A stretch of 12,791 nt of DNA from an uncultured Lachnospiraceae bacterium (GTDB lineage: Bacteria > Bacillota_A > Clostridia > Lachnospirales > Lachnospiraceae), in assembly GCA_910585655.1 (NCBI GenBank), contig CAJUFW010000015.1, positions 1-12,791 of the forward strand. The letters are read 5' to 3'. Position numbers and translations under genes: made by a program. Positions within the stretch are counted from its first letter, which is position 1. Every line of letters begins with the position of its first letter. Shown here in pieces: positions 7,611 through 12,791 of the stretch. The notes beneath the pieces are model-generated. The model did not search any database. It had not been told where the DNA came from and saw only the letters and a list, made by a program, of their open reading frames with translations.

Positions 7611-8022
7611 TTTTGGATTGACAATGGAATCTTTATTTAAGGGAATGGACGGGTTTATCACGACCAAAACGGTAGTAGGCGACGCGATTCATTTTGAGGA
7701 CGGAACGATCATTCTTCCGTTGGTGGACGTGACGTTTGGAGCGGGAGCAGGAGCCTTTAGCAAGGAGGCGGACAAGAAAAACAACGGAGTCGGCGCGCTG
7801 TCCGGTAAGATTACGCCAAGTTCTGTGCTGGTAGTCAAAGACGGTAATGTAAAGCTGGTCAATATTAAAAATCAGGATACCGTAACAAAGCTTTTGGATA
7901 TGGTGCCGGATTTTGTCAATAAGTTTGCTCCGGGGAAAAAACAGACAAAAGAAGCAGAGACAGAAGCAACGGAAGTGACAGAGGAAGATATTGCGGAGAA
8001 ACTAGAAAAAGAGCAGAAGTAG
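7597..8022 (+). CDS. gerW: GerW (YtfJ) family sporulation protein
   Basis: A 141-residue protein. The N-terminal region MESLFKGMDGF is followed by the family core: TVVGDAIHFEDGTIILPLVDVTFG, written here in part as VVGDAIHFEDG and IILPLVDVTFGAGAG, then a Gly-rich loop (GAGAGAFSK) and GKITPSSVLVVKDGNVKL. A charged low-complexity tail of about 25 residues, mostly Glu, Lys and Thr, ends the protein. In Bacillus, GerW/YtfJ is made in the developing spore and is needed for normal germination through some receptors. ATG 7597 lies inside the end of the DUF2953 gene, with GGAG about 8 nt upstream. No clear terminator follows; the rpmB promoter starts 20 nt after the stop, so read-through into rpmB is possible. 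Confidence 0.93.
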   Translation: MAENNFGLTMESLFKGMDGFITTKTVVGDAIHFEDGTIILPLVDVTFGAGAGAFSKEADKKNNGVGALSGKITPSSVLVVKDGNVKLVNIKNQDTVTKLLDMVPDFVNKFAPGKKQTKEAETEATEVTEEDIAEKLEKEQK

Positions 8023-8041
8023 AAATTTTAAAAAATTCTGC

Positions 8042-8070
8042 TTGCATTTATCCCTACTTTCTGGTAAAAT
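8042..8070 (+). promoter_or_regulatory. Sigma-A promoter for rpmB
   Basis: TTGCAT (8042-8047) and TAAAAT (8065-8070) are 17 nt apart, and initiation is expected near 8077. This gives rpmB its own promoter just after gerW, with a leader of about 80 nt. Confidence 0.75.
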
Positions 8071-8103
8071 AAGCGTTGCGTGTAGAAAGTTATTTAGAAT
8101 GCT

Positions 8104-8137
8104 GTGTCCCATGCACTGCTTTGCAGCGCCCGGACAT
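8104..8137 (+). promoter_or_regulatory. Structured rpmB leader hairpin
   Basis: An outer stem pairs 8104-8109 with 8132-8137 (one G-T pair). After a 3/2 internal loop, an inner stem pairs 8113-8119 with 8123-8129, with one A-C mismatch and a TTT loop. The hairpin ends 6 nt before the AAGGAGG site (8144-8150). The position would suit autogenous control of bL28, but no known leader family was recognised. Confidence 0.45.
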
Positions 8138-8157
8138 TGTGATAAGGAGGTGCTGTC

Positions 8158-8343
8158 ATGGCAAAATGTGCAATTTGTGAAAAGGGTGTTCATTTCGGTA
8201 TCGCAGTGAGCCACTCCCATAGAAGAAGCAACAAGATGTGGAAGCCAAATGTGAAGACTGTCCGTGTAAAACAAAACGGTGCGGTGAGGAAGATGCACGT
8301 TTGTACTTCCTGCCTGCGTTCAGGCTTAGTAGAGAGAGCATAG
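8158..8343 (+). CDS. rpmB: 50S ribosomal protein bL28
   Basis: A 61-residue protein of the large ribosomal subunit, of typical length for the Firmicute form. It begins MAKCAICEKG and carries RRSNKMWKPNVK, which is characteristic of L28. Two CxxC pairs (C4/C7 and C49/C52) make it the zinc-binding (C+) version. A near-perfect AAGGAGG site lies 7 nt upstream of ATG. Promoter upstream and terminator downstream make it a monocistronic unit, apart from possible read-through from gerW. Confidence 0.98.
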   Translation: MAKCAICEKGVHFGIAVSHSHRRSNKMWKPNVKTVRVKQNGAVRKMHVCTSCLRSGLVERA

Positions 8344-8363
8344 TTTTAACACTGTTTTCCTGG

Positions 8364-8420
8364 AAAGGGGAATGGATTCCGGCCCGGCAGCATAGTAGGG
8401 CAGAGCCCATTTCCCTTTTT
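8364..8420. terminator. Long-stem terminator between rpmB and a convergent small gene
   Basis: Positions 8364-8375 pair with 8407-8418 over 12 bp with one G-T wobble. The 31-nt loop holds a nested GCCC/GGGC pair (8382-8385 with 8398-8401). The plus-strand stem ends in five T (8416-8420), giving a good terminator for rpmB. Read on the minus strand the T-run is short (CCCCTTT), so it may act only weakly for the convergent gene at 8479-8619. Confidence 0.75.
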
Positions 8421-8478
8421 GTCATACGGAGAAAATACATACCACATATGGCTTGCCCTCCGGACGGGATTCTGGCTG

Positions 8479-8619
8479 CTATCCCGAACAAAACAGGTTG
8501 TAACCGATTCCCAGGAGAAGGAGGATAATGCCAAAAATCAGGATGCTTCTGGAAAGACAGAACATGATAAACATACCGACTGCGATCCAGAATAAAATAA
8601 ATCCAACCAGCCGTTTCAA
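8479..8619 (-). CDS. Small two-helix membrane protein, 46 residues
   Basis: Starts at TTG (complement of 8617-8619), with GGGAGG (8625-8630) 5 nt upstream, and ends at TAG (8479-8481). The product begins MKRLVGFILFWIAVG and has two hydrophobic stretches, about residues 5-22 and 26-44, joined by a short polar turn (SRS), ending YNLFCSG. Basic residues at the N-terminus and an all-hydrophobic body fit a helical-hairpin membrane protein. It is convergent with rpmB and divergent from the Asp23 gene, filling what would otherwise be a 435-nt gap. It resembles small hypothetical membrane proteins I associate with Lachnospiraceae, but I cannot name a family. No convincing promoter was found. Confidence 0.7.
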   Translation of the reverse strand: MKRLVGFILFWIAVGMFIMFCLSRSILIFGIILLLLGIGYNLFCSG

Positions 8620-8701
8620 GGTTGCCTCCCGGAGATACGTAGTTATTAGTAAGATATGCAGGAGAGCTTATAGGGATTCCTTTGGAAAAAGAAAAAAAGA
8701 G

Positions 8702-8730
8702 TTCCATTTTGGTATAAAATCGGCTATAAT
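8702..8730 (+). promoter_or_regulatory. Sigma-A promoter for the asp23-yloV operon
   Basis: A perfect TATAAT (8725-8730) has a weak -35, TTCCAT (8702-8707), 17 nt upstream. The transcript would start near 8737, about 54 nt before the Asp23 start. Confidence 0.65.
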
Positions 8731-8756
8731 ATGAGATAGATAAGGAAAGAAGCTTA

Positions 8757-8775
8757 TGCACAAAAAGGTTGTGCA
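8757..8775 (+). promoter_or_regulatory. Leader hairpin before the Asp23 gene
   Basis: TGCACAA (8757-8763) and TTGTGCA (8769-8775) form a perfect 7-bp stem with a 5-nt loop. It lies in the predicted leader, 5 nt upstream of the GGAG ribosome binding site (8781-8784). It could be an RNA hairpin affecting translation or mRNA stability, or a DNA operator. Confidence 0.5.
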
Positions 8776-8790
8776 GGATTGGAGAGTACC

Positions 8791-9162
8791 ATGAAAGGAT
8801 ATATGAATATGCCGGGAGGCACACAGATAGGTGATGTAACCATCGATCAGGAAGTTATCGCAAAGTATGCCGGTTCCTCTGCGGTGGAATGTTTTGGAGT
8901 CGTAGGAATGGCTTCCGTCAGCATGAAGGACGGATTTGTAAAGCTGCTCCGTAAGGATAACCTGGCTCACGGAGTAAACGTAGTAGTAGGAGAGGACAAT
9001 TTATTGGATATCAGCCTTCATATCATTGTTGCATATGGAGTCAGCATTTCCGCCGTTGCAGAGAATCTAATCAGCAATGTCAAGTACAAAGTAGAGGCAT
9101 TTGTCGGTATGACAGTAGGAAAGATTCGTGTATATGTGGAAGGCGTCCGTATCGTAGATTAA
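8791..9162 (+). CDS. yloU: Asp23/Gls24 family protein (YloU)
   Basis: A 123-residue protein of the Asp23/Gls24 (alkaline shock) family. The core includes IGDVTIDQEVIAKYAG, VECFGVVGMAS and a long strand-helix region up to VEGVRIVD, with GVSISAVAENL typical of the family. Members are membrane- or envelope-associated through partners rather than having their own helix; none is seen here. ATG 8791 is chosen because GGAG lies 6 nt upstream; an in-frame TTG at 8779 would add four residues but has a weaker site. It lies 23 nt before yloV, the conserved Firmicute gene order, and shares its transcript. Confidence 0.93.
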   Translation: MKGYMNMPGGTQIGDVTIDQEVIAKYAGSSAVECFGVVGMASVSMKDGFVKLLRKDNLAHGVNVVVGEDNLLDISLHIIVAYGVSISAVAENLISNVKYKVEAFVGMTVGKIRVYVEGVRIVD

Positions 9163-9185
9163 GGGATAGAAGGAGGAACAGACCA

Positions 9186-10907
9186 GTGGTTATAAAAACG
9201 ATAGATGCAGCGGTCTTAAAAAAGGCGTTTTTAGCAGGTGCCGCCAGGATCGAAGCCAAAAAGGAAATCATCAATGAACTGAATGTATTCCCGGTGCCGG
9301 ATGGCGATACAGGGACAAATATGACGCTTACGATTATGTCAGCCGCCAAAGAGGTAAACGGAATCGAGCAGCCAACAATCAAAAGCCTGGCAAAAGCCAT
9401 TTCCTCCGGTTCCCTGCGCGGGGCAAGAGGAAATTCCGGCGTTATTTTATCCCAGCTATTCCGCGGTTTCTGTAAGGAAATTCAGGAGCATGAGGAGATT
9501 AGCGTGCCGGTGATGTGCGCTGCATTTGGACGTGCGGTAGAGACTGCTTACAAGGCGGTTATGAAGCCGAAGGAAGGAACGATTCTAACGGTAGCAAGAG
9601 GCGGAAGCGAGCGGGCTGCCGAGCTGCTTTCCGAGACCGACGATCTGGCTTTTTTCTGTGGTGAAGTGATTTCTCATATGGAGAAGGTGTTGGCGCAGAC
9701 ACCGGAGCTGCTTCCGGTTTTAAAGGAAGCGGGTGTAGTCGATTCCGGCGGACAGGGCTTATTGGAAGTCTTAAAGGGCGCATATGACGCTTTGTTAGGG
9801 AAAGAAGTCGATTTAAGCGCGCTTTCCGGTCAGACTGTTCAGACAGGGCAGGCGTCCGGCGGACAGGGTACTTTGAGTACGCCAAAAACAGGAATTACCG
9901 ATGATTTGACCACAGCAGATATCAAGTTCGGCTATTGTACCGAGTTTATTATCCTTTTGGAAAAAGAATTTCCGGCAGTGGAAGAACAGGCGTTTAAGAC
10001 TTATTTAGAGAGCCTGGGCGATTCCATTGTAGTAGTAGCAGATGACGAGATTGTAAAGGTTCATGTACATACCAATGATCCTGGTCTCGCCATCCAGAAA
10101 GCATTGACGTATGGTTCTTTAACAAGCATGAAGATTGACAATATGAGAGAGGAACACAATGAGCGAGTGATCCAAAACGCAGAAAAAGCAGCCGCCGAAG
10201 AGCAGAAAAAGGAACAGGAAGCTGTCGTGTCTGCACAGGTTCCACGAAAGGAAAACGGCTTTATTTCCGTATCGGTGGGAGAGGGATTAAGCGAGATTTT
10301 CAAAGGCTTAGGTGTGGACTATATCATCGAAGGCGGGCAGACGATGAATCCAAGTACGGAAGATATGCTGCAGGCGATTGAAAAGGTTCCGGCAGATCAT
10401 ATCTTTATCTTGCCGAACAATAAAAATATCCTGATGGCTGCCGACCAGGCGAAGTCTTTAACAGAGGATAAGGATATCATTGTAATTCCTTCTACAACGA
10501 TACCGCAGGGAATTACCGCCGTGATCAATTATGTCTATGACAGTACGCCGGAGGAAAATGAGGCGCGGATGACCGAAGAGATGCGCCGCGTCAAGTCCGG
10601 TCAGGTAACGTATGCGGTTCGTGATACGAGCATTGACGGAATGGAGATTGGGCAAGGAGATATTATGGGGCTTGGCGATAAAACCATCCTTTCTGTAGGC
10701 GCCGAGGTTCCGGCTGTGACAATGGAGCTGGTAGAGCGGTTGGTTGACGAAGATTCCGAACTGATTACCCTTTATTACGGAAAAGAAGTGACCGAAGAGG
10801 ATGCAAAAGCCCTGGCAGAGAAATTATCCGGGCGGTATCCGGAACTGGATGTAGAAGTACACTCCGGCGGACAGCCGATCTATTATTATATTTTGTCGGT
10901 GGAGTAA
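9186..10907 (+). CDS. yloV: DAK2-domain fatty acid kinase-like protein (YloV/FakA)
   Basis: A 573-residue protein in three parts. The N-terminal DhaL/DAK2 nucleotide domain (about 8-205) has NVFPVPDGDTGTNM (33-46), the Mg-ATP Asp cluster, plus GSLRGARGNSGVILSQ and VVDSGGQG. The middle domain (about 245-320) has Cys251 and the HVH pair His293/His295, which correspond to the zinc ligands of FakA. The C-terminal domain (about 358-573) has EGGQTMNPSTEDM (382-394), as in the FakB/DegV-like fold. FakA phosphorylates fatty acids held by FakB for phospholipid synthesis; no fakB is in the window. The GTG start at 9186 has AGGAGG 9 nt upstream, and no better ATG fits the conserved N-terminus. A variable Gly/Ser/Thr-rich linker lies near 212-238. 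Terminator follows. Confidence 0.93.
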   Translation: MVIKTIDAAVLKKAFLAGAARIEAKKEIINELNVFPVPDGDTGTNMTLTIMSAAKEVNGIEQPTIKSLAKAISSGSLRGARGNSGVILSQLFRGFCKEIQEHEEISVPVMCAAFGRAVETAYKAVMKPKEGTILTVARGGSERAAELLSETDDLAFFCGEVISHMEKVLAQTPELLPVLKEAGVVDSGGQGLLEVLKGAYDALLGKEVDLSALSGQTVQTGQASGGQGTLSTPKTGITDDLTTADIKFGYCTEFIILLEKEFPAVEEQAFKTYLESLGDSIVVVADDEIVKVHVHTNDPGLAIQKALTYGSLTSMKIDNMREEHNERVIQNAEKAAAEEQKKEQEAVVSAQVPRKENGFISVSVGEGLSEIFKGLGVDYIIEGGQTMNPSTEDMLQAIEKVPADHIFILPNNKNILMAADQAKSLTEDKDIIVIPSTTIPQGITAVINYVYDSTPEENEARMTEEMRRVKSGQVTYAVRDTSIDGMEIGQGDIMGLGDKTILSVGAEVPAVTMELVERLVDEDSELITLYYGKEVTEEDAKALAEKLSGRYPELDVEVHSGGQPIYYYILSVE

Positions 10908-10927
10908 GCGAGTCGTTAGAATAATAG

Positions 10928-10968
10928 AAAAAGCTATGCGGACGAGAGGATTGTTTGCATAGCTTTTT
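10928..10968 (+). terminator. Terminator after yloV
   Basis: Positions 10928-10939 and 10957-10968 form a perfect 12-bp stem (AAAAAGCTATGC with GCATAGCTTTTT) around a 17-nt loop, ending in five T. The A-run on the left makes it usable in both directions. It isolates yloV from the downstream AAA gene. Confidence 0.85.
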
Positions 10969-11039
10969 GCCATTTTAAAGTGGTCGGGAAAGCAGAATTA
11001 GGATAGTAGGACAATTGGAGAGAAGGAGGGAGGAATGAG

Positions 11040-12728
11040 ATGAGGGAGAAAAAAACAGTAGCGATTGGGATTCAGAATTTTGAAGATTTGATTGTAAATC
11101 AATACTTTTATATTGATAAAACGAAATTTTTAAAAGAATGGTGGGAAAACGGGGATGCTGTGACTCTGATTGCCAGACCAAGACGTTTTGGGAAAACGCT
11201 GACGATGGATATGGTAGAGAAATTTTTTTCTGTTCAATATGCAGGGAGAGGTGATTTGTTTGAAAAGCTTTTTATCTGGCAGGAGGAAAAATATCAGAAA
11301 CTGCAAGGGCAATATCCCGTTATTTCTCTAAGCTTTGCAGAGATAAAAGAAGCTTCTTTTTTAGAGGCAAAAAAACAGATTTGTATTTTGCTCTCCGATT
11401 TGTATAGAAGAAACCGGTTTTTATTAAATCAAGGTGATTTGATGGAGATCGAAAAGGAAGAGTACCTGGAGTTTTGCAGGAAAATTCCAGAAGAATATGC
11501 AATAACAGCTATACGAAGGATGGCAGAATATTTATATCGATATTATGGAAAACGGGTCGTCATTTTGCTGGATGAATATGATACTCCTATGCAGGAAGCT
11601 TATTTAAACGGTTATTGGGAGGAACTTGCTACCTTTATCAGAGGCTTGTTTCATGCTACTTTTAAGACTAATCTTTATCTGGAACGGGCGATTATGACTG
11701 GTATTACAAGAATCGGTAAAGAATCTATTTTTTCAGATTTAAATAATCTCACAATAATAACGACAACTTCCGAGCAGTATCAGGATAGTTTTGGATTTAC
11801 CGAGCAGGAGGTTTTTACGGCTTTAGAGGAATATGGTTTGTCGTGTAAAAGGCAGGAGGTAAAAAGCTGGTATGACGGTTTTACATTTGGAACACAGACC
11901 GATGTGTATAATCCTTGGTCCATTATCAATTATTTGAAACTGGGGAAAATAAAAAATTATTGGGCAAATACAAGCAGTAACAGTCTGGCAGGAAAGTTAA
12001 TCCAGGAGAGCAGTTATACGATAAAAGAACAATTTGAATGGCTGCTGCAGGGAAAGTTTATTCAAGCCAGAATAGAGGAACAGATTGTCTTTAACCAACT
12101 GGGCGAGGACGAGGATGCTATTTGGAGCCTTTTGCTAGCAAGCGGATATTTAAAGGTGGTTCGTCATAATTGGACGAATGAGAATGAGATCTATAAGTTA
12201 GCTTTGACGAATAAAGAAATCAAAAAGATGTTTGAAGCTATGGTTGCAGGCTGGTTCCGGAAACCAACCGCTGGTGCATACAATGGGTTTTTAAGAGCCT
12301 TGTTGGAGGGAAAAGTGGAAGAGATGAACCTCTATATGAATCAGGTGGCTTTAAAAACATTCAGTTCCTTTGATATCGGAAATAAGCCTTCTAAGGAGGT
12401 AGAACCAGAACGGTTTTATCATGGTTTTGTATTAGGACTGATGGTAGAGCTAGAAAATCGCTATATTCTAACTTCTAATCGAGAAAGCGGATTTGGACGA
12501 TATGATGTTATGCTGGAACCAAAAGATAAAAAGGATATAGCATATATTTTTGAATTTAAGGTGCATAACCCTAAAAAAGAGGTGTCCTTGGAGGATACCG
12601 TAATGGTTGCCAAAAAACAGATAGAAGAAAAGCAATATGAGACGGCGTTGGTAACAAAAGGAATTCCACCGGAACATATTAAGAAATATGGTTTTGCTTT
12701 TATGGGGAAAACAGTATTGATTGGATAG
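11040..12728 (+). CDS. AAA-ATPase with C-terminal PD-(D/E)XK nuclease-like domain
   Basis: A 562-residue protein with the usual architecture of the AAA-ATPase_like plus PDDEXK_9 family. The N-terminus (IGIQNFEDL, YIDKTKFL) precedes a P-loop of this family, RPRRFGKT (46-53). Walker B is VVILLDEYDTPM (173-184), and TGITRIGKES (220-229) probably supplies a sensor Arg. The nuclease core appears at GRYDVML (Asp489) and IFEFKV (Glu505, Lys507), with the following AKKQIEEKQY helix. All key residues are present, so it looks intact. ATG 11040 follows a long AGAAGGAGGGAGG site. Codons are more A+T-rich than in neighbouring genes. It stands alone behind the yloV terminator, with no convincing promoter found. 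Biological role is unknown; members are often multicopy and strain-variable, which suggests mobile or defence-related biology (inference). Confidence 0.88.
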   Translation: MREKKTVAIGIQNFEDLIVNQYFYIDKTKFLKEWWENGDAVTLIARPRRFGKTLTMDMVEKFFSVQYAGRGDLFEKLFIWQEEKYQKLQGQYPVISLSFAEIKEASFLEAKKQICILLSDLYRRNRFLLNQGDLMEIEKEEYLEFCRKIPEEYAITAIRRMAEYLYRYYGKRVVILLDEYDTPMQEAYLNGYWEELATFIRGLFHATFKTNLYLERAIMTGITRIGKESIFSDLNNLTIITTTSEQYQDSFGFTEQEVFTALEEYGLSCKRQEVKSWYDGFTFGTQTDVYNPWSIINYLKLGKIKNYWANTSSNSLAGKLIQESSYTIKEQFEWLLQGKFIQARIEEQIVFNQLGEDEDAIWSLLLASGYLKVVRHNWTNENEIYKLALTNKEIKKMFEAMVAGWFRKPTAGAYNGFLRALLEGKVEEMNLYMNQVALKTFSSFDIGNKPSKEVEPERFYHGFVLGLMVELENRYILTSNRESGFGRYDVMLEPKDKKDIAYIFEFKVHNPKKEVSLEDTVMVAKKQIEEKQYETALVTKGIPPEHIKKYGFAFMGKTVLIG

Positions 12729-12745
12729 AATAAAGTGGAAGAGCA

Positions 12746-12767
12746 GGAGGTTCAGGAAAGAACCTCC
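12746..12767 (+). terminator. Hairpin after the AAA/nuclease gene, possible terminator
   Basis: GGAGGTTC (12746-12753) pairs with GAACCTCC (12760-12767) over 8 bp around a 6-nt loop, 18 nt after the stop codon. The following bases (TCTTTCT) are only moderately T-rich and the window ends soon after, so function as a terminator is likely but not certain. Confidence 0.5.
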
Positions 12768-12791
12768 CACAGTCTTTCTATCCCTTCGCGG

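Noticed and set aside
8022..8040. A/T-rich imperfect dyad after gerW considered as a terminator.
   Set aside because: The pairing is short, A-T only and has no T-run; it adjoins the rpmB promoter and is unlikely to stop transcription.
8465..8486. CGGGAT/ATCCCG 6-bp inverted repeat at the end of the 46-codon gene.
   Set aside because: There is no T-run on either strand and the stem is short, so it is not supported as a terminator.
8156..8824. A 222-codon open frame on the minus strand across rpmB, the intergenic region and the yloU start.
   Set aside because: It lies antisense to rpmB, the terminator and the yloU promoter, has no clear ribosome binding site and no recognisable protein pattern. 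The convincing minus-strand gene here is the 46-codon frame at 8479-8619.
10969..11039. Search for a promoter in front of the AAA/nuclease gene.
   Set aside because: TTGCCA and TAGGAT are present but the spacing is about 26 nt, and no other hexamer pair with 16-18 nt spacing was convincing.

Overview
The window looks like chromosome of a spore-forming Firmicute of the class Clostridia, most likely a Lachnospiraceae. The reasons are a GerW/YtfJ sporulation gene next to a DUF2953 gene, the order rpmB - Asp23 (yloU) - DAK2 kinase (yloV), strong AGGAGG-type ribosome binding sites, consensus sigma-A promoters, and use of TTG and GTG starts. No rRNA, tRNA, CRISPR array, IS element or phage gene was seen.

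Layout. (1) 27-1316, minus: an M18 aminopeptidase reading out of the window, with a hairpin at its stop codon. (2) 1317-1536: a divergent intergenic region with one promoter on each strand; the plus-strand one is a perfect TTGACA-N17-TATAAT. A long dyad lies between and over them. (3) 1537-8022, plus: a tight run of seven genes that reads as one operon: a rhomboid-like membrane protein with a C-terminal zinc-ligand tail, two paralogous ABC-2-type permease-like proteins with no ATPase, a 493-residue helical protein and a 115-residue protein of unknown function that overlap at ATGA, a DUF2953 membrane protein with a repetitive charged linker, and GerW. (4) 8042-8420: promoter, structured leader, rpmB (four-cysteine bL28) and a long-stem terminator. 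(5) 8479-8619, minus: a 46-codon gene for a tiny two-helix membrane protein with a TTG start, convergent with rpmB. (6) 8702-10968, plus: promoter, leader hairpin, Asp23/Gls24 protein, YloV/FakA-type DAK2 protein and a 12-bp-stem terminator. (7) 11040-12728, plus: a stand-alone AAA-ATPase/PD-(D/E)XK protein, visibly richer in A+T than the rest, followed by a hairpin.

How it fits together. The rpmB-yloU-yloV block is conserved housekeeping. DUF2953 + GerW is a conserved sporulation pair. The most unusual part is what precedes that pair: a rhomboid-fold protein without the catalytic serine motif, two ATPase-less permeases that both lack a recognisable sixth helix, and two unknown soluble proteins, all apparently transcribed with gerW. 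A role in the envelope or in sporulation is inferred from operon position only. The AAA/nuclease gene looks like an accessory insertion after yloV.
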